DNA from: Nitrosomonadales bacterium
GTDB lineage: Bacteria; Pseudomonadota; Gammaproteobacteria; Burkholderiales; Gallionellaceae
Reading direction: 5' to 3'
Assembly: GCA_016234685.1 (NCBI GenBank)
Contig: JACRAT010000020.1
Coordinates: 1-50,030 of the forward strand
DNA length: 50,030 nucleotides
Both the position numbers and the translations under genes were made by a program. Under the pieces are notes generated by a model, which was given only the letters and a program-made list of their open reading frames with translations, made no database searches and had not been told where the DNA came from. Each line of letters begins with the position of its first letter. Position 1 is the stretch's first letter. Positions 9,606-17,145 of the stretch are shown piece after piece.

Positions 9606-9635
9606 CCCCAGCCGAAGCGTGAGTTTCGGCTGGGG
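9606..9635 (+). terminator. Hairpin after fliC
   Basis: Perfect 11-bp stem CCCCAGCCGAA (9606-9616) / TTCGGCTGGGG (9625-9635) with an 8-nt loop, followed by TTTGGATT. The T tract is short, so it may act as a leaky terminator and 3' stabiliser, giving abundant fliC message and limited read-through into flaG-fliD-fliS. A purine-rich GGAGAG for flaG follows directly. Confidence 0.75.
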
Positions 9636-9657
9636 TTTGGATTAAAGGAGAGTTAAA

Positions 9658-10038
9658 ATGCTCATCCAAAATGTCTCAGGCAATACCCCCCAACCGAATT
9701 GGGGGAACGTGGACGGATCATCTCCAGCATCGTCAGTTGCTACCGCCTCGTCTGCCTCGTTCGCAACAGGAGCGCCCCAAGTCGCCGAGCCATCGAAAGA
9801 TGTCAAGGCATCCGAGGCCCAACTGAAAGATGCGGTGGACAAGATCAACAACTCGATGAAGGGGATCAACTCCAATCTTCAATTCAGCATTGACTCGGAC
9901 ACCCAGCGTGTCGTCGTCAAAGTAGTAGAGTCGCAGACCGGAAAACTCATCAAGCAATTCCCTTCGGAAGAAGCTTTGTCCCTAGCCCGGGCGATAGATG
10001 GATTCCAGAAAGGCTTGCTGGTAAAGCAAAGTGCTTAG
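9658..10038 (+). CDS. flaG: FlaG family protein
   Basis: Small protein typically encoded between flagellin and cap genes; in Pseudomonas and others it influences filament length. The 126-residue product has a low-complexity Ser/Ala-rich N-terminus (1-45) and the conserved FlaG core from about residue 60: INNSMKGINSNLQFSIDSD, VVVKVVESQTGKLIKQFPSEEAL and ARAIDGFQKG near the end. A GGAGAG Shine-Dalgarno precedes the ATG. It lies 75 bp after fliC and 28 bp before fliD. Function is inferred from family and neighbours. Confidence 0.88.
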   Translation: MLIQNVSGNTPQPNWGNVDGSSPASSVATASSASFATGAPQVAEPSKDVKASEAQLKDAVDKINNSMKGINSNLQFSIDSDTQRVVVKVVESQTGKLIKQFPSEEALSLARAIDGFQKGLLVKQSA

Positions 10039-10066
10039 TCGTTCATAAAGGGAAGAGGCGATCATC

Positions 10067-12043
10067 ATGGCAACCACATCCACAGCAAGTGCCACAACAA
10101 CTGGCACGATTGATGTGAACGGGCTGGTCACATCATTGATGACAGTCGAAAGACAACCCGTCAACAAACTGACCACCAAGCAAACGAGCTTCCAGACGCA
10201 ACTCTCTGCGATGGGCACCATCAAAAGTGCCTTCTCCACCTTTCAGACGGCAGTCAGCGCACTTGCCACGGCAAGCAACCTGAAGACGACCTCCGTCACT
10301 TCTGGCGATACCACCGTATTTTCCGCTTCCGCCACGGCAGGCACTACCGCTGCCACGGGTACGCATACGATACAGGTGAGCCAGCTAGCTCAGACCAACA
10401 GCTTGGCCGCAACAGGGCAAAGCAGCATGACCACCCCGATCGGCACGGGAGCATCGAGCACCCTCAGCTTCGATCTTGGGTCTGTGGGCGGCGGAATATT
10501 CACCAGCGGAGGAGCTGGCATTAAAACCGTCACCATCGACTCGACGAACAACTCCCTGCAAGGCATCCGCGATGCCATCAATGCCGCAGGTGTTGGCGTT
10601 ACTGCCTCAATAGTGAATGACGGCACCGCCAGCCCCTACCGTCTGGCTTTGGTGTCGAATACCACCGGCGCTGCCGGCAACATAAAACTCTCGGTAGCTG
10701 GCGATGCGACGGTCAGCGGGCTTTTGGCTTACGATCCGGTCGGCGCACAAAGCATGACGCAGACCCTCGTAGGGCAGAACTCCACGGTTGCGGTGGATGG
10801 CATTTCGGTCAGCCGGGCATCGAACACACTGACCGACGTGATTGCGGGCGTGACGATGAATCTGCAAAAAGTCAGCGCCACGCCCTCGACTTTGACGGTG
10901 GCGCAAGACACGGCCTCCGCCACCACATCAGTACAAAGCTTTGTGGACGCCTACAACACACTTAACAAGGCCCTGACCAGCGCATTGGATAGTGGAACAG
11001 TCGGCTCCACTGCTCCGTTGCATAACGATGCGACACTCCGCACTTTACAGAACAAGATGCGCAACATGCTCAACGTGCCCATCGCCAACACCGGGAGCAC
11101 AGTATCGACGCTGTCACAGATCGGCGTGAATGTTCAAAAAGACGGCACGCTGTTGCTGAACGCCACCAAGCTGACCAGCACGCTCAGCAGCAGTCCTAAC
11201 AGTCTCGCCGAACTTTTCTCCGCCACAGGCAGCAGCACCGACAGTTTGGTTAAGTTCAGCATGGGCAGCACCAGCACTCAACCCGGCAGCTACGCACTCA
11301 ACGTCACGCAGATAGCGAGCCAAGGCAAGGTAACGGGCTCTGCCGCCGCAGGTACCACCATCACCGCAGGCGTGGACGACACGATAGACCTGACGGTGAA
11401 TGGCGTCGCTGCCTCGATCACCCTGAGCGCAGGGACATATACTGCTGCGTCTTTGGCTGCCGAAGTGCAATCCAAGATCAACGGCGCAAGCGCCTTGTCT
11501 ACCGCCGGAATCGCGGTCGGAGTCAGTGAAACGGGCGGGGTGCTGAATATTGCGACCAGCACCTATGGCTCGACCACCAGCGTCGCCATCACCGGAGGCA
11601 ATGGCGCAAGCAATCTGCTGGGCGCGACTCCCTCCTCCACGGCAGGCGTTGATGTCGCGGGAACCATCAATGGGCAAGCCGCAACCGGCTCCGGCCAATC
11701 CATGGTTTCCACTGCGGGCAACTCGACCGGCTTGTCCATCACGGTCAGTGGCGGCGCGCTGGGTGCACGTGGTACGGTTAGCTACTCACAAGGCTATGCT
11801 TACCAGTTCAATCAGCTCTCCACTTCCGTACTGGCAAGCACAGGGGTACTGACCGCCCGTAGTGATGGCATCACCAGCTCAATCACCAGCTTGGGCAAGC
11901 AAATCGACTCCTTGAATGTGCGAATGACGACCATTGAAGCGCGCTATCGTGCGCAATACTCGGCGCTGGATGCCATGCTGTCGAAAATGACCGCCACGAG
12001 CAGCTTCCTCACTCAGCAACTGAATGCGCTAAACAACAACTAA
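10067..12043 (+). CDS. fliD: FliD, flagellar filament cap (HAP2)
   Basis: Capping protein that sits at the filament tip and folds incoming flagellin. The 658-residue protein is long compared with about 470 in enterics. The N-terminal FliD domain is visible (IDVNGLVTSLMTVERQPVNKL; residues 1-110), then a Ser/Thr/Ala-rich central region with Ig-like repeated segments (for example around 230-330 and 400-560), and the C-terminal FliD domain (about 575-658) with the coiled-coil SITSLGKQIDSLNVRMTTIEARYRAQYSALDAMLSKM and the usual STSSFLTQQL-like end (ATSSFLTQQLNALN). An AGAGG ribosome site precedes the ATG. FliS starts 36 bp downstream. Confidence 0.95.
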   Translation: MATTSTASATTTGTIDVNGLVTSLMTVERQPVNKLTTKQTSFQTQLSAMGTIKSAFSTFQTAVSALATASNLKTTSVTSGDTTVFSASATAGTTAATGTHTIQVSQLAQTNSLAATGQSSMTTPIGTGASSTLSFDLGSVGGGIFTSGGAGIKTVTIDSTNNSLQGIRDAINAAGVGVTASIVNDGTASPYRLALVSNTTGAAGNIKLSVAGDATVSGLLAYDPVGAQSMTQTLVGQNSTVAVDGISVSRASNTLTDVIAGVTMNLQKVSATPSTLTVAQDTASATTSVQSFVDAYNTLNKALTSALDSGTVGSTAPLHNDATLRTLQNKMRNMLNVPIANTGSTVSTLSQIGVNVQKDGTLLLNATKLTSTLSSSPNSLAELFSATGSSTDSLVKFSMGSTSTQPGSYALNVTQIASQGKVTGSAAAGTTITAGVDDTIDLTVNGVAASITLSAGTYTAASLAAEVQSKINGASALSTAGIAVGVSETGGVLNIATSTYGSTTSVAITGGNGASNLLGATPSSTAGVDVAGTINGQAATGSGQSMVSTAGNSTGLSITVSGGALGARGTVSYSQGYAYQFNQLSTSVLASTGVLTARSDGITSSITSLGKQIDSLNVRMTTIEARYRAQYSALDAMLSKMTATSSFLTQQLNALNNN

Positions 12044-12079
12044 GAGTCGTTTTGGTAAACTCAAACAAGGAATGACACT

Positions 12080-12529
12080 ATGAACTCCGCACGTGCCATC
12101 AGCGCTTACAACAATGTCGGAATTGATTCCGGGGTAGCTGGCTCTTCTCCGTGCGATTTGATCATCATGCTCTATAAGGCCTCGGTAGAAAGTATCACCA
12201 AGGCCAAGAAACTGATGATCCAGAAAGACATCGCAGGCAAAGGTGCCGCGATCAGCCGTGCCATCTCTTTGATCGGCAACGGCCTGCAAGCCAGCCTCAA
12301 CCTCGATACCGGCGGCGAGATCGCGCAAAATCTGCACGACCTCTATGGCTACATGATCCAACGCTTGCTTGAAGCCAACATCCACAACGACATGGAGCGA
12401 TTGGACGAAGTCGAAAGACTACTCTCCGATCTGCAAGGCGCGTGGGAAGGCCTGAAGCGTCCGATGCCCCCCAGCTATCCGACAGCCGCGACCAGTCGTG
12501 CCGCAACTCAGGCTTACGGCAGCATCTAG
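12080..12529 (+). CDS. fliS: FliS, flagellin export chaperone
   Basis: Cytoplasmic chaperone that binds the flagellin C-terminus and prevents premature polymerisation. The 149-residue four-helix protein shows the typical ISAYNNVGIDSGV start, PCDLIIMLYKASVESITKAKKLM (residues 28-50) and the ISRAISLIGNGLQASLNLDTGGEIAQNLHDLYGYM core (about 58-95). The tail (GLKRPMPPSYPTAATSRAATQAYGSI) is low complexity. It is 3 bp from fliT, so the two chaperones are coupled. Confidence 0.95.
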   Translation: MNSARAISAYNNVGIDSGVAGSSPCDLIIMLYKASVESITKAKKLMIQKDIAGKGAAISRAISLIGNGLQASLNLDTGGEIAQNLHDLYGYMIQRLLEANIHNDMERLDEVERLLSDLQGAWEGLKRPMPPSYPTAATSRAATQAYGSI

Positions 12530-12532
12530 ATC

Positions 12533-12856
12533 ATGACCAGCGCACTCGAAAATTTCGAATATCTATCCGGCATCACCGGGCAGATGCGCAGTGCCGCCGA
12601 ACAAGGTGAGTGGGATCATCTGGTCGAACTGGAGGAGCAATGCAGTCAGCGCGTCAAAGTCATGCAGACGCTGCCGCCCCAGCCACCGACTGACGAAGAG
12701 ATACGCCAGAAGAAAGTCGCCCTGATTAAGAGGATCTTGGCCGACGATGCCGAGATCCGTAACAAGACTGAAGTTTGGATGCACCAACTCCAGCGCATCA
12801 TGCAAAGTTCCAGCAGTGAGCGCCGCTTGCAGCAAGCCTATTCCGCAGGCCAGTAG
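12533..12856 (+). CDS. fliT: FliT-like flagellar chaperone
   Basis: A 107-residue, mostly helical protein directly after fliS. In enterics FliT is the FliD chaperone and also an anti-FlhDC factor. Visible pattern: an N-terminal helix ALENFEYLSGITGQMRSAAEQGEWDHLVELEEQCSQRV, where the GxWDxLxxLE motif is typical of FliT, then KKVALIKRILADDAEIRNKTEVWMHQLQRIM. Sequence conservation in this family is low, so the call rests on position, size and that motif. A possible FlhDC-type regulon in this window would give the anti-FlhDC role a target, but that is inference. Confidence 0.8.
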   Translation: MTSALENFEYLSGITGQMRSAAEQGEWDHLVELEEQCSQRVKVMQTLPPQPPTDEEIRQKKVALIKRILADDAEIRNKTEVWMHQLQRIMQSSSSERRLQQAYSAGQ

Positions 12857-12860
12857 CGTC

Positions 12861-13847
12861 ATGCTACCCGCCGCCCTGCTCAACACACTCAGCCAGCTAC
12901 TCCCTAATTCCAAAGCGCCGGCTACGCCAGCCACCGACCCTGCCTCCACTCAGGGAAAATTCGAGCCGGGACAAAAGGTGATGGGCGTCATCCAGTCCGA
13001 AGTCGCTCCCGGTGTATTCAAAGTACGCATCGCCGATCAGTCGGTGCAGATGCGTTTACCCTCGGCACTACAGCGTGGCGACAGCATCGAACTCCAAGTC
13101 ATTGCCGCCCAGCCGCGCTTGGTCTTCGGCCTCGCCCCCTCGACCAGCCCGCTCTCCTCGGCAGACCAGTTAAGCGTCGCCGCCCGACTTTTCTCCGCCT
13201 TGTCGCAACGGCAACCGGAAAGCGCCATGCTGAAGGCAAAACAGAGCGCACCGCTGTGGGCCGAATCCTCGCCGCCCGACACCCTGCAACTCGCCGTCCG
13301 CCTGAAAGAGACGCTCAGCCAGAGCGGCCTGTTCTATGAATCGCATCAGGCGCAATGGATCGAGGGCGGACGCAGCACGACCAAGTTGCTGCAAGAGCCG
13401 CAGAATCTGCCGCCCGAGCAAACCAAGCTGATATTGGACAGCAAAGCCCTACCTGAATTGAGCCATGCCCTGCCCGGCGTGCCCGAGCATTTGCAGGCGC
13501 TAGTCCAGCAGCAAATGAATGCACTGGATACGCGCCAGATCCTTTGGCAGGGTCCGGTCTGGCAAGAGCAAGAGGCACAATGGAGCATCCGCGAAGAAGA
13601 GCCGCCTCCCGGACAAGCAGAAAGCACCCGCCAGTGGATCACGCAGATCGAACTGGATTTGCCACACCTGGGCGAAGTCCAGGCCACGCTTCGTTTCTCC
13701 AGCAACGGCCTGAGTCTGTCACTGGACGCGAGCAACGCGACCACCCGCGAATTGATGGGCTCGGCGAGCCTGCGATTGAACGCAGCCCTCGCCGAACGTG
13801 GCATCCCGAGCAACAGCACGCTGGTCGTCCAACATGACGCAAAATAA
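12861..13847 (+). CDS. Second FliK-like protein (flagellar hook-length control C-domain)
   Basis: A 328-residue protein starting MLPAALLNTLSQLLPN at the ATG 5 bp after the fliT stop; the longer reading from 12747 overlaps fliT and is rejected. Residues 25-110 look like a beta-rich module (GQKVMGVIQSEVAPGVFKVRIADQSVQMRLP). The C-terminal part (about 230-328) resembles the FliK Flg_hook domain: WITQIELDLPHLGEVQATLRFSSNGLSLSLDASNATTRELM, ending in an alanine-rich helix. The true fliK lies at 20672, so this is a paralogue. Its stop overlaps the start of the small FlhB-like gene, linking a FliK-like and an FlhB-C-like partner. It may add a further level of export-switch control. Confidence 0.75.
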   Translation: MLPAALLNTLSQLLPNSKAPATPATDPASTQGKFEPGQKVMGVIQSEVAPGVFKVRIADQSVQMRLPSALQRGDSIELQVIAAQPRLVFGLAPSTSPLSSADQLSVAARLFSALSQRQPESAMLKAKQSAPLWAESSPPDTLQLAVRLKETLSQSGLFYESHQAQWIEGGRSTTKLLQEPQNLPPEQTKLILDSKALPELSHALPGVPEHLQALVQQQMNALDTRQILWQGPVWQEQEAQWSIREEEPPPGQAESTRQWITQIELDLPHLGEVQATLRFSSNGLSLSLDASNATTRELMGSASLRLNAALAERGIPSNSTLVVQHDAK

Positions 13848-14157
13848 ACGCCAGATGGCGGTCGCTCTCGCTTATCATAACCACGACTCGGCCCCCAAGG
13901 TCGTGGCAAAGGGGAACGGATTGATCGCGCAGGCCATCATCGAACGTGCCAAAGAGCACGGGGTGTTTGTCCATGAGTCGGAAGAACTGATCGGGCTGCT
14001 GATGCAGGTCAAACTGGACGAGCAGATCCCACCCCAGCTCTATCTGGCCGTGGCGGAATTACTGGCTTGGCTATACCGGCTGGAACACGAAAAAAACCCG
14101 GCTAATCCTGCTATCGCCGAAGGCTTCAATACAATAAAATCGGACAAGGTCAAATAA
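13834..14157 (+). CDS. FlhB C-terminal domain homologue (FlhX-like) lacking NPTH
   Basis: A 107-residue soluble protein matching only the cytoplasmic FlhB/EscU switch domain. It reads NKRQMAVALAYHNHDSAPKVVAKGNGLIAQAIIERAKEHGVFVHESEELIGLLMQVKLDEQIPPQLYLAVAELLAWLYRL, which aligns by eye with FlhB after its autocleavage loop. FlhB has NPTHYAVAL at the start; here PTH is replaced by KRQ, so autocleavage is not possible. The start ATG overlaps the end of the FliK-like gene by 14 bp, indicating coupled translation. Stand-alone FlhB-C homologues such as Helicobacter FlhX can substitute for the cleaved FlhB fragment; a similar role here is inferred. Confidence 0.82.
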   Translation: MTQNKRQMAVALAYHNHDSAPKVVAKGNGLIAQAIIERAKEHGVFVHESEELIGLLMQVKLDEQIPPQLYLAVAELLAWLYRLEHEKNPANPAIAEGFNTIKSDKVK

Positions 14158-14159
14158 CA

Positions 14160-14933
14160 ATGATGACGAGCCGCCACATGAACAGCGCAAGAGAGATTCC
14201 ACTCAGAATCGAGCTGCTATCCGCCGATGAGGATAGCAAGTTCTTAGTAAGCTCCAAGAAGGAGATCCTGTTCATCCTGCACGGCATCCAGCGCAAGGCA
14301 GACAAGATCGCGCTGTACTACGACGAGGACAACTCCTTCATCCTCACCACGCTACTGGCGGTGAGCGAACATGGCTTGTGGCTGGACCCCAGCATCAAGG
14401 CGGAAGAGAACCGCCAGATCACCAGCAGCAAGCGACTCTCGTTCATCACTTGGCACTATCAAGTCAAAGTACAGTGCGTGATGGATCACGCCGAACTCGT
14501 CCACATCGACGGCAAGCCAGCGCTGCATCTGCCCATGCCGACGACCATGCTACGGCTGCAACGGCGCGACTACTACCGGCTGGTCACGCCGGTCAGCAAT
14601 CCGCTGAAATGCGTCATCCCGACCGAAGCCCAAGTCTCCCCGCCCAAGCATGAGGTCACCATCATGGACATCAGCGGTGGCGGTGTCGCGCTGGTATGTG
14701 CGGAGAGCGGCATCGAGCTAGTTCCCGGCCAGATCTACCATGACTGCCAGATCGAGCTGCCCGATATAGGCGTACTGGTCGCCACCATCGAGGTCAAGAA
14801 TTCGTTCGAGGTCAAAGCGCAAGACGGCACCAGCAGCAAACGCGCCGGCTGCGAGTTCCAGCAGCTCAATGGCTCGATGTCCATCATGCTGCAACGCTAC
14901 ATCTCGCACATGCAGCTCCAGCAGCAGACGTAA
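14160..14933 (+). CDS. YcgR-like PilZ-domain flagellar brake protein
   Basis: c-di-GMP effector that in enterics slows the flagellar motor by touching FliG/MotA. The 257-residue protein has an N-terminal YcgR domain (about 1-130: IPLRIELLSADEDSKFLVSSKKEILFIL), then a PilZ domain with the two c-di-GMP motifs: R136-DYY-R140 (RxxxR) and D170-I-S172-GG-G175 (DxSxxG). It starts 2 bp after the FlhB-like stop; downstream ATGs at 14163 and 14178 are possible starts. A bidirectional hairpin follows. Being in the flagellar cluster with a diguanylate cyclase 7 kb away supports a motility-brake role. Confidence 0.9.
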   Translation: MMTSRHMNSAREIPLRIELLSADEDSKFLVSSKKEILFILHGIQRKADKIALYYDEDNSFILTTLLAVSEHGLWLDPSIKAEENRQITSSKRLSFITWHYQVKVQCVMDHAELVHIDGKPALHLPMPTTMLRLQRRDYYRLVTPVSNPLKCVIPTEAQVSPPKHEVTIMDISGGGVALVCAESGIELVPGQIYHDCQIELPDIGVLVATIEVKNSFEVKAQDGTSSKRAGCEFQQLNGSMSIMLQRYISHMQLQQQT

Positions 14934-14961
14934 CAACGCCCGCACTCGGCGGGCGTTGTTA
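14932..14961. terminator. Bidirectional hairpin between ycgR-like gene and fliE
   Basis: The stem AACAACGCCCGC (14932-14943) pairs with GCGGGCGTTGTT (14949-14960), 12 perfect pairs with a 5-nt loop, extendable by one T-A pair at 14931/14961. Flanking bases give TT(A) tails on both strands. It sits between two convergent genes, so it most likely terminates both the plus-strand fliC-ycgR block and the minus-strand fliE transcript. Confidence 0.85.
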
Positions 14962-14978
14962 ACGAAGACACAAGCGAC

Positions 14979-15305
14979 TCAAACCTGCATATTCATGATG
15001 TCGTTGTAAGCCGCCACCACCTTGTTGCGCACCTGCAACGTGGTCTGAAAGGCGATGCCGGATTTCTGCATCGCGATCATGGTGTCGCTCAAACTGACCC
15101 TGTCGTCGCCCAGCACAAAGGCCTTTTGCATCTCTTCGGATCTATCCTGCATGGAGGCCACTCCGTCGAGCGAGGATTTCAGCACACTGGCGAAATCGAC
15201 CTGCCCTGCCGCACCGACGCCACCGGCCTTAGCCGCACCACCCTGAGCCGACGCCATGACCGAGCGCATCTCCGCCAGCAGATTCTCCACTCCCGATACG
15301 TTCAT
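14979..15305 (-). CDS. fliE: FliE, hook-basal body junction protein
   Basis: Connects the MS ring to the rod and is one of the first substrates of flagellar export. The 108-residue protein starts MNVSGVENLLAEMRSVM; GGAGG lies 6 bp before this ATG, so the 18-residue upstream extension is rejected. The conserved C-terminal half is present (VDFASVLKSSLDGVASMQDRSEEMQKAFVLGDDRVSLSDTMIAMQKSGIAFQTTLQVRNKVVAAYNDIMNMQV, given in parts: FASVLK, VSLSDTM, FQTTLQVRNKVV, YNDIMNM). It is transcribed away from fliF, as in enterics, and shares the regulatory region with it. Confidence 0.95.
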   Translation of the reverse strand: MNVSGVENLLAEMRSVMASAQGGAAKAGGVGAAGQVDFASVLKSSLDGVASMQDRSEEMQKAFVLGDDRVSLSDTMIAMQKSGIAFQTTLQVRNKVVAAYNDIMNMQV

Positions 15306-15333
15306 GATGCACCTCCATTTATCATGGACGCAC

Positions 15334-15424
15334 AATATCAGCGAGCAAACCAAGCGCATGGATCGAATAGCAGGCGAAATCCCCCGCTATTCCATAGACA
15401 CATCTAGGCGACGATAGCGATAAT
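15334..15424. promoter_or_regulatory. Bidirectional fliE/fliF control region with FlhDC-box-like inverted repeat
   Basis: An inverted repeat GAATAGC (15365-15371) / GCTATTC (15386-15392), 14 nt apart, is centred in the intergenic region. Towards fliF, CTATTCC ends at 15393 and CGATAAT follows after 24 nt (15418-15424). Towards fliE, the mirrored half-site is followed after 23 nt by TGATATT on the minus strand (15334-15340). Both -10-like hexamers lie about 29-39 bp before their start codons. The layout mirrors the enterobacterial fliE/fliF region, where FlhDC binds inverted AATAGCG-type half-sites. No good -35 is seen on either side, as expected for activator-dependent promoters. Confidence 0.6.
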
Positions 15425-15462
15425 GCACAACAAGGGGTACTGGCATCATCTGGTAAGCAATC

Positions 15463-17145
15463 ATGGCCGACACTAACACCGACACACTCGACGCACCGCC
15501 ACCCGGCTCACCGCTGGCACAGGCCTTGGCGCGCCTGACCAATCAGCAGAAGCTCGGGCTGATGGCTGCCATAGCCGCGATCATCGCCGTCATGGTCGGC
15601 ATGTTGCTGTGGGGGCAAGCGCCGGAATACCGTGTGCTCTACAGCAACGTCTCAGATCGGGACGGCGGCGCGATCATCGACTCGCTGCAACAGATGAACG
15701 TCCCCTACAAATTCTCCGAGGGTGGCGGAGCCATCCTCATCCCCTCCGACAAAGTCCCCGAAGTACGCCTGCATCTGGCCTCGCAAGGACTACCCAAGGG
15801 CGGCACGGTCGGCTTCGAACTGATGGAGAACCAAAAGTTCGGCACCAGTCAATTTCTGGAGCAAGTGAATTTCCAGCGTGCCCTTGAGGGAGAGCTGTCG
15901 CGTTCGGTGCAGACACTGGCTTCGGTGCAGAATGCACGCGTCCATCTCGCCATTCCCAAGCCCACCGTCTTCGTCAAAGAACAGCAGAAACCCAGCGCCT
16001 CGGTGATTCTCACCCTGCACCCTGGTCGTGCACTGGATGCAGGGCAAGTCAGCGCCATCGTGCACCTAATCTCCAGCAGCGTGCCCGAGCTTTCCGCCAA
16101 AAACGTCACCCTAGTCGATCAGAACGGCACCCTGCTTTCCGCCATGCGCGAGAACGGCCCTGAGTTGCTCGACGCCAGCCAACTCAAATATCTGCGCCAG
16201 ATCGAGCAGGACTACATCAAACGCATCGAAGACATCCTCACCCCTATCGTCGGTGCCAGCAACGTGCGTGCACAGGTCACCGCCGACCTCGATTTCTCGC
16301 AATCCGAACAGACCGCTGAGACCTACGGCCCGAACCAGCCGCCCAACGAAGCCGCCGTACGCAGCCAACAGACGGCTGAATCCATCAACGCCACACCGAA
16401 TCCTGCCGGCGTCCCCGGCGCACTGAGCAACCAGCCGCCCGTTCCCGCCACGGCCCCCATCGTCACCCCGGCCAGTGCGGTATCTGCCGCTTCGGCGGCC
16501 ACGACCAACTCGCACAAGGAATCGACCACCAACTACGAAGTCGACCGCACCATCCGCCACACCAAATTGCCGGTCGGCGCAATCAAGCGCATCTCAGTCG
16601 CCGTGGTAGTCAACAACCGCACCGTGCTCGACAAGAAGGGCGTGCCCTCCTCCAAGCCGCTGAGCGACGGCGAGAAGGAACAGATCACTGCTCTGGTGAA
16701 AGAAGCCATGGGCTACAACGCCCAGCGCGGCGACAGCCTGAATGTGCTCAACAGCGCCTTCACCGACGACAAGGAGATCGTACCTGAGTTGCCTTGGTGG
16801 AAGCAGCCCGAGATGCTGGCGCTGGCCAAGGAAGCGCTGAAATATCTGCTGATCGCTGGCGTACTGATCCTCCTGATCTTGGTCGTGATCCGCCCCGCAT
16901 TCAAGAGTTTGGCTCCGCCCGAGCCGGAAAAACCAGAAGAGGGAACGGGCGAACACGGCGAAGGCGAAGAAGGTGCGGAAGGCGAAGCAGGCGCAGACGG
17001 CCAAGAAGGCATCCACCTCAGCGAAGAGGCCAAACAACATACCGCCAGCGCTTACGAAACCAAGTTGCAGGCAGTCAAACAGCTCGCCCAACAAGATCCC
17101 AAGATTGTGGCGATCGTAATCAAGGAATGGGTAAACAATGAGTAA
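15463..17145 (+). CDS. fliF: FliF, flagellar MS-ring protein
   Basis: Inner-membrane ring that houses the export gate and carries the C-ring. The 560-residue protein has a first membrane helix at about 28-48 (LGLMAAIAAIIAVMVGMLLW), the periplasmic YscJ-like domains (RVLYSNVSDRDGGAIIDSLQ, GGTVGFELM, FLEQVNFQRALEGELSRSVQ, ARVHLAIPKPTVF), a Pro/Ala/Thr-rich segment near 290-345, a second helix at about 460-480 (YLLIAGVLILLILVVI), and a cytoplasmic tail rich in Glu/Gly that ends VAIVIKEWVNN, the FliG-binding motif. First gene of the fliFGHIJK operon; it overlaps fliG by 8 bp. Confidence 0.97.
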   Translation: MADTNTDTLDAPPPGSPLAQALARLTNQQKLGLMAAIAAIIAVMVGMLLWGQAPEYRVLYSNVSDRDGGAIIDSLQQMNVPYKFSEGGGAILIPSDKVPEVRLHLASQGLPKGGTVGFELMENQKFGTSQFLEQVNFQRALEGELSRSVQTLASVQNARVHLAIPKPTVFVKEQQKPSASVILTLHPGRALDAGQVSAIVHLISSSVPELSAKNVTLVDQNGTLLSAMRENGPELLDASQLKYLRQIEQDYIKRIEDILTPIVGASNVRAQVTADLDFSQSEQTAETYGPNQPPNEAAVRSQQTAESINATPNPAGVPGALSNQPPVPATAPIVTPASAVSAASAATTNSHKESTTNYEVDRTIRHTKLPVGAIKRISVAVVVNNRTVLDKKGVPSSKPLSDGEKEQITALVKEAMGYNAQRGDSLNVLNSAFTDDKEIVPELPWWKQPEMLALAKEALKYLLIAGVLILLILVVIRPAFKSLAPPEPEKPEEGTGEHGEGEEGAEGEAGADGQEGIHLSEEAKQHTASAYETKLQAVKQLAQQDPKIVAIVIKEWVNNE

